Counted from the stretch's first letter, positions 1 through 10,213 are shown. The stretch: 64,000 nucleotides of DNA from Hyphomicrobiales bacterium (GCA_900470805.1 UCCA01000002.1:62001-126000), one strand, 5' to 3'. Notes: generated from the letters alone by a model not told the origin. A program made the numbers and translations.

Positions 1-1984
1 GATGGTCGAGCGCGCTCTTCGGAACGTATTGGCAGCCGACGGCCAATAAGCCATCGGTCGGCTGAATGTTGCGTATGATCAATGGTAGCGTTTCCACGTC
101 CGCACCACTGAATGGGCGGAAACGGACTTCGCCTTCGACGCCGACCAGCGATTGCTCGAGGTGCTTGTCGAACACATGCAATCGGGCGCCGTGAACCGAC
201 ACGTCTTCGATCGAGGCTGTATACCATTTGCCGTTGATGCCGAACTCGGCGCGGCGGTTGACCCGGACGCGACGCGAGGAAGCGCGTTCGCCGCGCTCGG
301 AAACGACGCCCAGCGCGCAGCCGGCCATGATCAGATTGATCAGGTTCCAACCGCCAACGACAAGCGTGACGTCGGCCTTGTACGGCTCCGTGTAGATCCG
401 GTAGATGGTGACGATCAGCGCGATGATCTGCACGGCAAAGATCACGAAGAACGGTCGGCTGATCTCCGACAGGCGGCTGACAGCGATGGACTCGTCCTTT
501 GCGGTGACCTTGAAGGTCGGCTTGCGTGGATTGAGCATGACCGAAATCACCGCCGGCAAAAGGTGAACGGTCTGCACGTATTCATAGAGCTCCGAGATCC
601 ATGGCCAGCGGAAGGAGCCATAGAGGTAGTTTTGCATGATCAGGTTCACGAGCATGTAGGCCAGCGTATAGGCGAGGAACTCGCCGCCCGACGCCGTGAA
701 GATCTCGAGGTCGAAGAACAGGTAGAACAACGGTGCGAACAGGAACACTGTGCGCGGGAAAGGGAACAGCCAGAACAGCGTCGACGACATGTAGCAGAAA
801 CGCTGCGGGATCGTCAGGCCGCGCTTCAGCAGCGGGAAGCGGAAGCGCAGGATCTGCATCATGCCCTGCGCCCAGCGGCTGCGCTGGCCGATGAAGCTGG
901 CGAACGTCGCCGGTTGCAGTCCTGCGATCAGCGGCTTGTCGACGTAGATGCTGTTCCAGCCGCTGCCGTGCAGGGCAAGCGCCGTCTCGCAGTCTTCCGT
1001 GATGCTAATCCCGCTGAAGCCTTGCTGCGATTCCAGTGCCTTGCGGCTGAGAACCGCTGCCGATCCGCAGAAGAAAGCGGCGTTCCATTTGTCGAGACCG
1101 CGCTGGATGATGCCGTAGAACATCTCGTTCTCGCTGGGCATGTTGTCGAAGGTGCGCAGGTTGCGCTCGAGCGGATCGGGGTTGATAAAGAAGTGTGGTG
1201 TCTGCACCAGGAACAGTTTCGGATCGTCGTCGAAATAACCTACCGTCTCCAAAAGAAAGTCGCGCGCCGGCGCATGGTCGGCATCGAAGACGGCGATGAG
1301 CTCACCCGAGGAATGTGCCATCCCGTTGTTGAGGTTGCCGGCCTTTGCGTGCTCGTTGCGCTCGCGCGTCAGGTAGGTGACGCCGATGTCCTCGCATAAT
1401 TGCTTGAGTTCGTTGTGTCGGGCAACCGCCGCCTGGGCCTCGAGGAGCTTGTTGGAGTTTCGCTTCTGTACCGTACCGCCGTCATCGAGCAGCCAGACGT
1501 GAAGCTTGTCGGCGGGGTAGTCCATGGCCTTGGCGGCGGAAAGCGTGTTTGCGAGAAGATGCGAGTCTTCATTGTAGGTCGGAACGAAAACGTCGACATG
1601 CGGGAACCGGTCCAGCTTGCCGGCCCGAGATGGGCGTGGCGGTAGCGGCGTCGCGACGATGAACAGACTGAGCGCCAGCATCGCGACGCTGTACATTTCG
1701 GCAAGATAGAGCAGCAGGCCAGGAATGAAGTTTTCTGGTTGGTTGATCGGTGGCAACGTGCTGGTGGTGCGCCAGTAGACGTAACGCATGACGATCGACG
1801 TGCCGAAGGCAAGCGCGATCAGGCGCCACGTACCTTCGCCCTTCAATCCCTTGATGATGGCCATGACGGCGACGACGGTGATGCTGGCGATCAGCTGCGT
1901 CTGCAGGTTAACCGGCAGGGTGACCAGCGTGACAACGCAGAGTGCGACCACTGCCCAGATCAAGATGCTGCGGGCCTTATGCAT
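1..1984 (-). CDS. bcsA: Cellulose synthase catalytic subunit BcsA (partial, C-terminus beyond window)
   Basis: UDP-glucose-dependent processive beta-1,4-glucosyltransferase of the inner membrane that makes and extrudes cellulose. About 661 residues are visible; the gene runs off the left edge, so no stop is seen. Two N-terminal membrane segments (about 5-45 and 88-112) precede a GT2 domain carrying the catalytic set: DDG (167-169), DAD (234-236), TED (329-331) and QRSRW (367-371). A group of membrane helices follows. From about residue 570 there is a PilZ domain with an arginine-rich RxxxR-type start and DVSVHG, the residues that bind cyclic di-GMP and relieve autoinhibition. The start at 1984 is preceded by GAAGGAAAG and lies 55 bp after bcsN, so the two are probably one operon. 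It should be activated by cyclic di-GMP and possibly transcribed under CtrA (site upstream of bcsN). The family assignment is very secure. Confidence 0.96.
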   Translation of the reverse strand, partial: MHKARSILIWAVVALCVVTLVTLPVNLQTQLIASITVVAVMAIIKGLKGEGTWRLIALAFGTSIVMRYVYWRTTSTLPPINQPENFIPGLLLYLAEMYSVAMLALSLFIVATPLPPRPSRAGKLDRFPHVDVFVPTYNEDSHLLANTLSAAKAMDYPADKLHVWLLDDGGTVQKRNSNKLLEAQAAVARHNELKQLCEDIGVTYLTRERNEHAKAGNLNNGMAHSSGELIAVFDADHAPARDFLLETVGYFDDDPKLFLVQTPHFFINPDPLERNLRTFDNMPSENEMFYGIIQRGLDKWNAAFFCGSAAVLSRKALESQQGFSGISITEDCETALALHGSGWNSIYVDKPLIAGLQPATFASFIGQRSRWAQGMMQILRFRFPLLKRGLTIPQRFCYMSSTLFWLFPFPRTVFLFAPLFYLFFDLEIFTASGGEFLAYTLAYMLVNLIMQNYLYGSFRWPWISELYEYVQTVHLLPAVISVMLNPRKPTFKVTAKDESIAVSRLSEISRPFFVIFAVQIIALIVTIYRIYTEPYKADVTLVVGGWNLINLIMAGCALGVVSERGERASSRRVRVNRRAEFGINGKWYTASIEDVSVHGARLHVFDKHLEQSLVGVEGEVRFRPFSGADVETLPLIIRNIQPTDGLLAVGCQYVPKSALDH

Positions 1985-2039
1985 CGGCTTTCCTTCGAAG
2001 GCATTGAGCCGGGTTCCCGAAGGGCCGGCCTGTCGTCAT

Positions 2040-3050
2040 CTATCTATGGCAGGCGGCCGTCATGGTCGCGTTGCCGATGCAGTCGGGCGAGGGGACGGTG
2101 ACGCCACCGTTGCTCATTGCTTGCTGTTGCACTTGCTGCTGGACCGGCTGTTGCGGTGCATTCGCCGATATGGGCGCAGCCGCTGGCGTATACTGCGTGT
2201 TCTCGGACGTCTCCGGATCCGGCACGCGCGGGCCGATAGCCTGTGGCAATGCCGGGGGGGCTGCAGAAGTCGGCGCGGCCGCCCTGCGCATCACCGTAGG
2301 CCGCACCGCCGTGGGAGTCTGTGCAGGCTCGTAGCCGATTGGCATGGGCGAACTGCGGTACCCACCCTCGTCGGGATAGATCGGGCTGCCGGTCTGTCCA
2401 AGCGTCGGATCGACGCCACGGGTCATGCCATATGGGTTCCAGATCTCGCCGTTGAAGGTGCCGATCACGGTATAGCCATACATGACACCAAGGAGCTGGC
2501 GCTCTGTTGCTCGTGCATCGCATAATCGCAGGCGAATTTGGATCATTCCAAAATTGCGCGCCTGCGTCTGATCCGACCGGCTGGATCGGACCTGCTGCCA
2601 GGCATAAAGGCAGGTGTCTCCGGCATGGCTTTTGCCGGAAGCGTAGCCGAAGGGTCCGTAGCTGTTCTGCAGGAATGTTGCAGATCTTGCCATCCGCACG
2701 CCTGGAACGGATGCGGCGATTTCGCGAGCGATGCCTGTCTCGTTGACCATCCGGTAGGACGCATTGCCCGTGGCGGGGTTGGCACCGCTGGCGCCAAGAA
2801 ACTGCACTTTCAGAAAGTTTTGTCCGGCCACCGACGACGATGTGAACAGGGAAATGGATTGTTCGACGCCGTTGCCACGTTTCTGCTCGATGACGCTGAC
2901 GATCGACGGCCCGCCCGGCGGTGGCAAGACAAGCGCTTTCTCACTGGGAATGGTCTCCGGGCCGGTCGGCTGTCGGATACTCCCCGTCGAGGTGCAGCTG
3001 GCCACGAGACCCGCCAACCCTGCAAGCGCTATCAGTCTCAAGAAGCTCAT
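2040..3050 (-). CDS. bcsN: Cellulose biosynthesis lipoprotein BcsN
   Basis: Rhizobial cellulose-operon protein of unknown molecular role, encoded just before bcsA. The start chosen (336 aa) is internal to a longer open frame that reaches 3092. From here the protein begins with a clean lipoprotein signal, MSFLRLIALAGLAGLVASC, with the lipobox LVASC (Cys19). A globular region of about 190 residues follows, containing a conserved-looking stretch with paired cysteines (DTCLYAWQQ and RLRLCDARA). The C-terminal 120 residues are low-complexity, rich in Pro, Ala and Gln (QQPVQQQVQQQ), ending with two further Cys. It probably faces the periplasm. Identification rests on overall resemblance to BcsN and on the synteny with bcsA. 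A perfect CtrA-type site lies about 107 bp upstream of the start. Confidence 0.85.
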   Translation of the reverse strand: MSFLRLIALAGLAGLVASCTSTGSIRQPTGPETIPSEKALVLPPPGGPSIVSVIEQKRGNGVEQSISLFTSSSVAGQNFLKVQFLGASGANPATGNASYRMVNETGIAREIAASVPGVRMARSATFLQNSYGPFGYASGKSHAGDTCLYAWQQVRSSRSDQTQARNFGMIQIRLRLCDARATERQLLGVMYGYTVIGTFNGEIWNPYGMTRGVDPTLGQTGSPIYPDEGGYRSSPMPIGYEPAQTPTAVRPTVMRRAAAPTSAAPPALPQAIGPRVPDPETSENTQYTPAAAPISANAPQQPVQQQVQQQAMSNGGVTVPSPDCIGNATMTAACHR

Positions 3051-3156
3051 CGTTCCGATCGCCGTAATCGTATTTCCTCGCGGCCAGCGCAATCTGGCGT
3101 TGGTCTTCGAATCAACGACCGATATGGTCGGTAGATGATGTAAACGACGGGCATGG

Positions 3157-3172
3157 TTAACAACTGGTTAAC
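3157..3172. promoter_or_regulatory. Putative CtrA-binding site upstream of bcsN
   Basis: TTAACAACTGGTTAAC is a perfect match to TTAA-N7-TTAAC, the consensus of the alphaproteobacterial cell-cycle regulator CtrA. It also reads as TTAA-N7-TTAAC on the other strand. It lies about 107 bp before the bcsN start. Regulation by CtrA is inference. Confidence 0.55.
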
Positions 3173-3464
3173 ACGAACGTGATCGGTCGAGCGGCTCTGA
3201 TGTTTCCTCATCGGTCCATGGACGGCCACAGGCTGAATTTCGACGGCGAACTATTAGCGTGCCAAATCCGTAAAATGCCGTTTCACCGCTGTTTTCCGCG
3301 ATTAAATAAGCATCTGTTGGTGGCAAATAGTCGCGGCTTGCCGCCGCAATGATGGCCCCGGTAGGGCGTGAAGATGGTAAAAAGCAGGGGATGCCATGGT
3401 CATTCATGATCGTGGTTCATCGGGCTATGTGAATTCTAGCACCTTAACATGTTGCGTTTGAGCT

Positions 3465-3474
3465 GTTACGTAAC
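3465..3474. promoter_or_regulatory. Palindrome, possible operator
   Basis: GTTACGTAAC is a perfect 10-bp palindrome in the bcsN/efflux intergenic region. It could be a repressor half-site pair for the efflux operon. There is no direct evidence of function. Confidence 0.2.
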
Positions 3475-3616
3475 TCAATAACGTTTGAAAATCGTCAAGC
3501 GGGTGCGGGTGGCTGTGTCGTCCATCGCTGCTTCTGACAGACGAATGAACGTTGAGTTTTAGTTCAAGCAATGGGTGAGCGAAGAAGGATATTTGCCACC
3601 GGCGTTGAGTGAACAT

Positions 3617-3626
3617 TGTCATGACA
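3617..3626. promoter_or_regulatory. Palindrome, possible operator of the efflux operon
   Basis: TGTCATGACA is a perfect 10-bp palindrome about 83 bp before the efflux adaptor start. TetR/MarR-type regulators commonly act on such sites before RND operons, but no regulator gene is present in the window. Confidence 0.25.
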
Positions 3627-3708
3627 TGAACTGACTGGCGGAGGGCCAGAGGGAGGAGGAATAGAGAGATGCCCGGTTGAATCGGGCTGATAATAAAGGC
3701 GAAACATA

Positions 3709-4893
3709 GTGAACGTTAAGAATCGGCTGCTTTCGACCATCCACGGCTGTCTGCTCGTGGCAGTTCTGACATCAATGTCTTCCATCGTTCTGGCCCAGCA
3801 GGCCGGCGCGCCGCCGCCACCGTCGGTATCAACGGTCAATGTCGTTCCGACATCCATTCCCCTGAGCTATGAATATGCAGCGCGAATATCGGCATTCCGT
3901 CAAACGGAGGTGCGTGCACGCGTTAGCGGCATTTTGCTGAAGCGCAACTTTATCGAGGGCGCGGAGGTCAAGGCGGGCGATGTCCTCTTCCTGATCGATC
4001 CAGCGCCTTATGAAGCGGCGTTGGGTCAGGCTGAGGCGGTTTTGAAGCAAGCGCAAGCACAATTGAACCAAGGCCTGCGTGAAGAAAAGCGCAACATCAG
4101 CCTGTTCGACCAGAATGTCGGCAGCGAAAAGAGCCGGGACGACGCGATTTCCACCCGTGAACTTGCGGAGGCCTCCGTCGCGTCCGCCCAGGCGCAGGTT
4201 CAGACAGCGAAACTCAATCTCAGCTATACCAAGGTGACAGCGCCAATCGATGGCATCACCAGCCTGGAACAGGTTTCCGAAGGAAGCTTGATCAGCACGG
4301 ATTCAAGCCTGCTCACCAGTATCACGCAACTCGATCCCGTTTACGTCAACTTTTCGTTTTCGGACTCGGAAGCCCGTGAAATCCGTCATCTCGTTGACCT
4401 GAAAAAGGCCAAGAGCCCTGACCTCACACTGCGGGTGAAGCTGACATTCGGCGATGGTTCAACCTACGATCACGAAGGTCTGGTCGATTTCACCTCGGCG
4501 ACGGTTGACGTCAACACCGGCACCATTCAGGCGCGTGCGGTCGTTGACAACCCAGAGCGTCAGCTCATTCCGGGGCAATTCGTTCGTGCAACGGTCAGCG
4601 GCGTGACAGCGGACGCGGCGATCGTTATTCCCGAGGTCGCGCTGATGCAGAGCCCGCAGGGGCAGTTCGTCTATACCGTCGGCAAGGATGGCAAGGCGAA
4701 GATCAATTCCGTCACACTCGGACAGAAGGTCGGCAGCAACTGGATTGTTACGTCTGGCCTCACAGCCGGCGAGCAGCTCATCACGGAAGGCGTCATCAAG
4801 GTTCGTCCTGGTTCACCGGTTCAGGCGACAGCTGCAGCGGCTGCAATTGAGCCCAGTGCTGCCAAGGACGAAAACAAGGTCGTGGCAAACTGA
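3709..4893 (+). CDS. RND efflux periplasmic adaptor (AcrA/MexE type membrane fusion protein)
   Basis: 394-residue membrane fusion protein that links an inner-membrane RND pump to an outer-membrane channel. It starts with GTG and has a signal peptide ending near VLAQQAGA. The split lipoyl domain ([20 protein letters not shown] and the matching half TAPIDGI) flanks an alpha-helical hairpin rich in Ala, Gln and Glu (about residues 100-165). A beta-barrel domain follows, then the membrane-proximal domain with [10 protein letters not shown] and [13 protein letters not shown]. The stop overlaps the start of the pump gene by one base, so the two are translationally coupled. No TolC partner is adjacent. 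Substrates cannot be read from sequence; relatives export antibiotics, flavonoids and bile-like compounds. Confidence 0.93.
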   Translation: MNVKNRLLSTIHGCLLVAVLTSMSSIVLAQQAGAPPPPSVSTVNVVPTSIPLSYEYAARISAFRQTEVRARVSGILLKRNFIEGAEVKAGDVLFLIDPAPYEAALGQAEAVLKQAQAQLNQGLREEKRNISLFDQNVGSEKSRDDAISTRELAEASVASAQAQVQTAKLNLSYTKVTAPIDGITSLEQVSEGSLISTDSSLLTSITQLDPVYVNFSFSDSEAREIRHLVDLKKAKSPDLTLRVKLTFGDGSTYDHEGLVDFTSATVDVNTGTIQARAVVDNPERQLIPGQFVRATVSGVTADAAIVIPEVALMQSPQGQFVYTVGKDGKAKINSVTLGQKVGSNWIVTSGLTAGEQLITEGVIKVRPGSPVQATAAAAAIEPSAAKDENKVVAN

Positions 4894-7800
4894 TGGGCAA
4901 CAGATTTTTTATCGATCGGCCGGTTTTCGCGGCCGTCATTTCCATTGTTATCGTTATCGCCGGTCTGCTGGCGATGCGGTCCCTGCCGATTGCGCAGTAT
5001 CCCGAATTGGTGCCGCCGCAGGTGGTAGTCACGGCCACCTATCCGGGTGCGAGCGCCGAAACAGTTGCCCAGACCGTTGCGGCCCCGTTGGAGCAGCAGA
5101 TCAACGGCGTCGAAAACATGCTTTACATGCAGTCGACGAACTCCAACAGCGGCACGATGCAGATCACGGTGACGTTTGCGCTTGGCACCGATCCGGACCA
5201 AGCCGCGATCAACGTCAACAACCGCGTTCAACGTGCTACATCGACCTTGCCGCAGGAGGTCACTCGCCAAGGCGTCGTGGTTGCGAAACGTTCGAATTCG
5301 ATCCTGGCCTTCGTGGCGATGTTCTCGACGAACACCCAATATGACCGGACATACGTGGGCAATTATGCGCTGTTGAATGTGCTTGACGATCTCAAGCGTA
5401 TTCCCGGTGTCGGTGACGTCAACATCCTCGGTGATATCGATTATTCCATGCGCGTCTGGCTGCGGCCCGACAAGATGGCGCAGTACAACCTGACCCCAAG
5501 CGACGTCTCCACCGCCATTCAGGAGCAGAACTCGCAGTTTGCTGCTGGCCGGTTCGGCGATCAGCCCAGCCCAAGCGGCGAACCGTTCACCTATAGCGTT
5601 ACCACGCAGGGACGTCTGACGGATGCCGAAGCCTTCGGCAATATCATTCTGCGTTCCAGCAGCAATGCCGCGACGCTGCGCCTCAAGGATGTTGCACGTG
5701 TCGAACTCGGCACAAAAAGCTATGCGGTGCAGAGCAGCCTGAACGGCACGCCCGCAGTCCCGATCGCGGTCTATCTGCAGCCGGGAGCCAACGCCCTGAG
5801 CACAATGGAGGCATTGTCCACGCGCTTGGCAGAGCTGAAAGGCTCCTTTCCGGACGGTGTCGACTACCGGATCCCTTATGATACGACAAAGTTCATCCAG
5901 GTATCGATCGAAGAAGTGATCCACACTTTCTTCGAGGCAATCGTGTTGGTGATCATCGTCGTTTTCCTGTTCCTGCAAAACTGGAGAGCAACGCTTATTC
6001 CGGTTATTGCGGTACCCATCTCGATCATCGGAACATTCGCCGGCATGTACATGCTTGGCTTCTCGATCAACCTGTTGACCCTATTCGGTCTGGTGCTGGC
6101 GATCGGCATCGTTGTGGACGATGCCATTGTGGTGCTTGAGAACGTCGAGCGTCTCATGACGGTGGAGAAATTGTCACCCAAGGACGCCGCAATCAAGGCG
6201 ATGGGAGAGGTAACCGGTCCGGTGGTGGCCATTGTTCTCGTGCTTTGCTCTGTATTCATCCCGGTCTCGTTCATGGGTGGACTCGCGGGGCAAATGTACA
6301 AGCAGTTTGCCGTGACAATCGCCATCTCGGTGATCCTGTCTGGCATTGTGGCCCTCACGTTGACGCCAGCTCTGTGCGGCCTCATCCTGAAGCCTGGGCA
6401 TCACGAACCGGCCCTGCCGTTCCGCATCTTCAATCGTGGGTTCGAGCGGTTGACCGCAGGATACACAGCCGGCGTGCGGTTCTTCGTCAAGCGTTTTGCC
6501 ATCGGCTTGCTGCTGGTTGCCGGTTTGCTCGGAGCCACGGGCTATCTTTTCTACACCACTCCTGGCTCACTTGTTCCCAACGAGGATCAGGGTTGGGTTC
6601 TGCAGATTGCGATCCTGCCATCCGCTGCCGCCTTGCCGCGCACCGAAGCGGTAATGGACCAAGTGGTAACCAATACGCAGAAACTTCCGGGCGTGAAGGA
6701 CGTCTTTGCAGTCTCCGGTTTCGACATCCTGTCCGGTGGCTTGAAGACCAGTGCCGGCGTTTCCTTCATCATCCTCGATGACTGGAAAGAGCGAACGACG
6801 CCAGCACTGGACGCGCGCAACATCGCCGGGCCGATCATTGGCGCCAACAGTGGCATCAAGGACGGTATGGTTCTGGCCTTCAATCCCCCACCGATCCAGG
6901 GTCTGAGCACGACCGGCGGTTTCGAGGCATATGTTCAGGATCGTGGCGGCAAGGGCATTGCTGCGCTTGCCGATCAGACGGCGCAACTCGTGGCTGCCGC
7001 ATCGAAGCGGCCGGAACTGACAGCGGTACGCACCACCTTCGACGCAAGCGTTCCGCAATACCATGCAGATCTGGACCGCGAGAAAGCCAAGGCCCTCGGC
7101 GTGCCGATCGACACGGTTTTCGATGCCATGCAGGCGACCTTCGGTAGTCTCTATGTCAACGATTTCACTCTTTACGGACGCAATTATCAGGTGAAGCTTC
7201 AGTCCGAGGCTGCGTTCCGGCAGTCGCCTGATGATCTTCGCCAGGTATTCGTACGCTCCAACGCCGGCAGCATGATTCCGCTGGATGCGTTGGTCAAAGT
7301 CAGCCGCATCATCGGTCCGGATCAGGTCGAGCGCTTCAATGCGTTCAACTCCGCCAAGGTAACCGGCAACCCGGCACCGGGCTACACATCAGGCGACGCC
7401 ATCAAGGCATTGCAGGAGGTGGCGGCGCAAACGTTGCCGGCCGACTACCAGATTGCCTGGACCGGCTCTGCCTATCAGGAACTGGCAACCGGTGGCGCGG
7501 GAACGCAAGCCATGCTCTTCGGTATTGTCATGGTGTTCCTGATCCTCGCCGCGCAGTACGAGAAGTGGACCCTGCCGCTTGCCGTCATCACGGCCATCCC
7601 GTTTGCGTTGTTCGGTGCCCTGCTGGCAACGCAGTTGCGTGGCTTGACCAACGACGTCTACTTCCAGATCGGCATGGTGACGCTGATTGGTCTTGCGGCC
7701 AAGAACGCCATCCTGATCGTGGAGTTTGCGGTTCTGAAGCGACAGGACGGGATGAGTGCCGGCGAGGCGGCGATCGAGGCGGCGCGCCTGCGCTTTAGAC

Positions 7801-8042
7801 CGATCGTCATGACATCGTTGGCCTTCATCCTCGGCGTCGTGCCACTCGCCATCAGCACCGGCGCTGGTTCGGCAAGCCGGCATGCGATCGGAACCGGGGT
7901 TATCGGCGGGATGCTGGCGGCGACCTTCATCGCCACCTTCTTCATCCCGATGTTCTACCGGCTTATTGCCTGGAAAGATCCGAAGCCAGCTGAGGAGGCA
8001 ACACCAGTTCACGATCACCCGGCAGCCGTTCCCGGCGAATAA
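4893..8042 (+). CDS. RND efflux pump permease, HAE1 family (AcrB/MexF/BepE type)
   Basis: Proton-driven inner-membrane multidrug transporter of 1049 residues, the usual length for the hydrophobe/amphiphile efflux family. The N-terminus [21 protein letters not shown] is typical. Transmembrane helix 4 carries the proton-relay pair in [17 protein letters not shown], and helix 10 carries the essential lysine in [14 protein letters not shown]. Two large periplasmic loops with internal duplication are present ([20 protein letters not shown] motif; [20 protein letters not shown] before the second half). It forms a two-gene operon with the adaptor and needs a TolC-like outer-membrane protein from elsewhere. 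A strong intrinsic terminator follows. Confidence 0.96.
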   Translation: MGNRFFIDRPVFAAVISIVIVIAGLLAMRSLPIAQYPELVPPQVVVTATYPGASAETVAQTVAAPLEQQINGVENMLYMQSTNSNSGTMQITVTFALGTDPDQAAINVNNRVQRATSTLPQEVTRQGVVVAKRSNSILAFVAMFSTNTQYDRTYVGNYALLNVLDDLKRIPGVGDVNILGDIDYSMRVWLRPDKMAQYNLTPSDVSTAIQEQNSQFAAGRFGDQPSPSGEPFTYSVTTQGRLTDAEAFGNIILRSSSNAATLRLKDVARVELGTKSYAVQSSLNGTPAVPIAVYLQPGANALSTMEALSTRLAELKGSFPDGVDYRIPYDTTKFIQVSIEEVIHTFFEAIVLVIIVVFLFLQNWRATLIPVIAVPISIIGTFAGMYMLGFSINLLTLFGLVLAIGIVVDDAIVVLENVERLMTVEKLSPKDAAIKAMGEVTGPVVAIVLVLCSVFIPVSFMGGLAGQMYKQFAVTIAISVILSGIVALTLTPALCGLILKPGHHEPALPFRIFNRGFERLTAGYTAGVRFFVKRFAIGLLLVAGLLGATGYLFYTTPGSLVPNEDQGWVLQIAILPSAAALPRTEAVMDQVVTNTQKLPGVKDVFAVSGFDILSGGLKTSAGVSFIILDDWKERTTPALDARNIAGPIIGANSGIKDGMVLAFNPPPIQGLSTTGGFEAYVQDRGGKGIAALADQTAQLVAAASKRPELTAVRTTFDASVPQYHADLDREKAKALGVPIDTVFDAMQATFGSLYVNDFTLYGRNYQVKLQSEAAFRQSPDDLRQVFVRSNAGSMIPLDALVKVSRIIGPDQVERFNAFNSAKVTGNPAPGYTSGDAIKALQEVAAQTLPADYQIAWTGSAYQELATGGAGTQAMLFGIVMVFLILAAQYEKWTLPLAVITAIPFALFGALLATQLRGLTNDVYFQIGMVTLIGLAAKNAILIVEFAVLKRQDGMSAGEAAIEAARLRFRPIVMTSLAFILGVVPLAISTGAGSASRHAIGTGVIGGMLAATFIATFFIPMFYRLIAWKDPKPAEEATPVHDHPAAVPGE

Positions 8043-8058
8043 GGGAGATACGAACCAG

Positions 8059-8100
8059 AAGGGCCGGCGCGGACAAGAACGTCTGCGCCGGCCCTTTTTT
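8059..8100 (+). terminator. Rho-independent terminator of the efflux operon
   Basis: A perfect 12-bp inverted repeat, AAGGGCCGGCGC (8059-8070) and GCGCCGGCCCTT (8085-8096), with a 14-base loop and a run of six T ending at 8100. It lies 17 bp after the pump stop codon. Confidence 0.93.
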
Positions 8101-8198
8101 ATTCCGGGATCGCGTGGATTCGAGTTGCCGTATGCGCAGGTTCTTAATGTGGAGACTATAGTATGCTTTCACCACTGCCCCACCATTGAGGACAACAC

Positions 8199-8693
8199 AT
8201 GAAGACGATGATCGTCGGCGCGCTTCTCGCCGCCATTTTGCCAGGCGTCAGCTATGCGAAGACTCTCGAGTTTCCGAGTGATGCACCGGTTGCGCAGATC
8301 GCGATACCTGATAGCTGGGCTCCTGAGGAGACGGAAACCGGCATCCAGGCGACGTCCGACGATTCCGCCATTTATCTCTCCATCGACGTGGCTGAAGGCA
8401 AAAGCGTCGACAAGGTCATCGACGATGCGATCGCTTTCCTCGACAAGAATGGCGTGAAGGTCGACGGCTCCACGCAGAAGAAGTCGGATGAAGCCATCAA
8501 CGGCATGGACATGACAAATTTTGACTGGACCGGCACCGACACCAATGGCGCCGTCAACATCGGCATTTCCCTCGTTTCCCCCAAGCCGGATAAGTTGCTC
8601 GTCATTACCTATTGGGGATCGAAGGGCACGCAGGAGGCGCATGGGCCCGAACTGCAGGCGATCATCACGTCGCTGAAGCCCGCTGCCGAATAA
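8199..8693 (+). CDS. Secreted protein of unknown function (164 aa)
   Basis: Begins with a signal peptide, MKTMIVGALLAAILPGVSYA, with likely cleavage after SYA. The mature part of about 144 residues is acidic and has the look of a small alpha/beta fold (FPSDAPVAQIAIPDSWAPEE; IYLSIDVAEGKSVDKVIDDAIAFL; LLVITYWGSKG). There are no cysteines and no catalytic motif that I recognise. Related rhizobial proteins are often loosely labelled histidine kinase, which nothing here supports. It is followed 48 bp later by another small secreted protein in the same direction, so the two may be co-transcribed. Probably periplasmic. Confidence 0.8.
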   Translation: MKTMIVGALLAAILPGVSYAKTLEFPSDAPVAQIAIPDSWAPEETETGIQATSDDSAIYLSIDVAEGKSVDKVIDDAIAFLDKNGVKVDGSTQKKSDEAINGMDMTNFDWTGTDTNGAVNIGISLVSPKPDKLLVITYWGSKGTQEAHGPELQAIITSLKPAAE

Positions 8694-8741
8694 TTGCGTG
8701 GGCGCCGCATCTTCGATGCCGCCCGTATTCAAAGGCCGACC

Positions 8742-9155
8742 ATGCGCTCTCTTCTCTCACTGCTTTCTCTGGCGTTGTTCGCTACTCTTGCCGCCATTCC
8801 TGCATGGGCTGACGACTACAAGGCCGTCAGCAATACCGCCATGTCGGTGACTGGCGACGTGTTGATGGACGATTTCAGCATCACGTTCGAGACCGGGGAT
8901 GAGCTTGCATTCTCCAGCTTGATCGCGGATCACTTCATTGTCGATGGCGAGCGCCTTCCGGCCTCGGTCTACCGTGTCGCCGAACCGGATGACCCGGAGC
9001 TTCTCAACGGAAACCGCTTGTGCGGTTCCGGCCCGGTGACCTATGTCGCGAACTGGACGGCGGGCGCAGGCTTGTCGGCCATTGCGGTCTTCACAGGCAA
9101 TCGCGCGCCGAAAAGCTCGGATCAGATGTGCGCATCCTACACATTCGAGGAGTAG
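8742..9155 (+). CDS. Secreted protein of unknown function (137 aa)
   Basis: The start at 8742 is chosen because it gives a clean signal peptide (MRSLLSLLSLALFATLAAIPAWA) with AAAGGCC just upstream; the open frame itself reaches back to a TTG at 8694. The mature part is about 114 residues with two cysteines (RLCGSG and QMCASYTFEE) that could form a disulfide. The pattern suggests a beta-rich periplasmic protein. No family or function is recognised. It probably shares a transcript with the secreted protein before it. Confidence 0.75.
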   Translation: MRSLLSLLSLALFATLAAIPAWADDYKAVSNTAMSVTGDVLMDDFSITFETGDELAFSSLIADHFIVDGERLPASVYRVAEPDDPELLNGNRLCGSGPVTYVANWTAGAGLSAIAVFTGNRAPKSSDQMCASYTFEE

Positions 9156-9198
9156 CCGCAGAGGCGTTGCCGGGCTTTGTGTCGCTGTGGACTCGTGA

Positions 9199-9564
9199 TC
9201 ACGACCGATCGCCACGCATCAGAAGAGGTTCCGGCCGAGTATCGTAAGCGATCTTGGCTTCCTCTGCGGCGGCCAGAAAGGCAAGTCGTGCCTCTTCGGG
9301 CGATGCATTGCCGATGGCGACACCATCGCATAACTGCAGAGCCGAGAAATATGCCTTCCCGTCGGCGACTGGCCAAGCGTTGAAAAGCATGCGCAAGGCT
9401 TCACGGGCGCTTCTGATCGTCTGAACCGACCTGCCCCCACGGCCGATGATCGTCACAGGTACTGCCCAAGGCCGACTATCCAACGCTGTGTGTCCCAAAA
9501 TATCGTCAAAGCTGTGCGCGCGGCCAGCAAGACGCAACCTTGAATTATATATTGTATTGCGCAT
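9199..9564 (-). CDS. DUF982-family small protein
   Basis: 121 residues. The core RSAREALRMLFNAWPVADGK, followed by ALQLCDGVAIG, SPEEARLAFLAAAEEAKI, matches the pattern of DUF982, a small family common in Rhizobiales with no known function: a helix ending in WP, a Cys-containing helix, then a SPExAR helix. A relative lies in this window at 56700-56960. The extra N-terminal 35 residues may mean the true start lies further in. It is transcribed away from a bidirectional terminator. No signal peptide is seen, so it is probably cytoplasmic. Confidence 0.7.
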   Translation of the reverse strand: MRNTIYNSRLRLAGRAHSFDDILGHTALDSRPWAVPVTIIGRGGRSVQTIRSAREALRMLFNAWPVADGKAYFSALQLCDGVAIGNASPEEARLAFLAAAEEAKIAYDTRPEPLLMRGDRS

Positions 9565-9624
9565 GAGTTGCGTTTGGTCAAGTATAACAACCAGCGCATC
9601 GCCTTAGCTGTTTGGCCGACACAT

Positions 9625-9660
9625 AAAAAGCCCGGCGCGAGGGGCGGCGCCGGGCTTTTT
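9625..9660. terminator. Bidirectional intrinsic terminator
   Basis: Perfect 14-bp inverted repeat AAAAAGCCCGGCGC (9625-9638) and GCGCCGGGCTTTTT (9647-9660) with an 8-base loop, so T-runs are produced on both strands. On the minus strand it can end transcripts from the small gene at 9801-10019. Confidence 0.85.
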
Positions 9661-9800
9661 GTTGGACTGCTTTGGGCTTGCTGATCCAAGCAACGCGGAT
9701 TTCATAACGTTGCGATTGTAAAACCCGCGAGCGTCCCAAAGGTTCCACTCAATCTCGCAACCCATCTTTTATCAGGATCGGCGCGCGGGCTGAACGATGA

Positions 9801-10019
9801 TCAATCCTCGGTCGCGCCGTTCATCAAGCCATCATAGACCTCAAGCATGGCGTCGGCGATGGCCTGCCCCAATGCGTTGCCGGCAACGCCAATCGCTGCG
9901 TCATCCATATCGCGGGCCGCAAGGGCCAGCGCCGTGCCTTCTTCGCTGACAACGAGCTTGGCGCGCTCGATCGCCCAAAGCGCGAAGTCACTGCGGTTGT
10001 CGATCGTCACGGTTTCCAT
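9801..10019 (-). CDS. Small acidic hypothetical protein (72 aa)
   Basis: The start at 10019 is preferred over one six codons upstream because GGGAG sits six bases before it. The protein, METVTIDNRSDFALWAIERA onward, is acidic and helix-rich: DFALWAIERAKLVVSE, then a run of Ala-rich helix, ending MNGATED. No signal peptide, cysteines or recognised domain. Rhizobial genomes carry many such small stand-alone genes near DUF982 genes. Function unknown. Confidence 0.6.
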   Translation of the reverse strand: METVTIDNRSDFALWAIERAKLVVSEEGTALALAARDMDDAAIGVAGNALGQAIADAMLEVYDGLMNGATED

Positions 10020-10213
10020 GGAGAACTCCCTTGTCATCTATATGCGTCTTCTGCGGCCGCTCATTACCCGTTTTTCCGAGGGTTTCGAAGAGCCTTCCCG
10101 GAAAATTCGAAACAGCCTTTCAAAACGTCACATCCTCGAACAACGAGTCGCGCTGGGCAGAGACCGGCTACGCCGCTTGGCTCCGCGTCGCTCCAGATGC
10201 ACACAGTCCGCTT

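Larger units (their letters stand above)
3051..3708. other. Divergent intergenic region between bcsN and the RND efflux operon
   Basis: 658 bp with no convincing gene; short open frames here lack family resemblance and good ribosome sites. It must hold the promoters of the leftward bcsN-bcsA unit and the rightward efflux operon. Visible elements are a CtrA-type site (3157-3172) and two short perfect palindromes (3465-3474 and 3617-3626). Confidence 0.7.

Noticed and set aside
152..1399. Plus-strand open frame of 415 codons
   Set aside because: It is the shadow of bcsA; the minus strand encodes clear GT2 and PilZ motifs, while this frame gives Glu/Arg/His-rich nonsense.
4821..5978. Minus-strand open frame of 385 codons over the RND genes
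   Set aside because: Its translation is His/Asp/Arg-rich and matches no family; the plus strand carries an intact RND pump.
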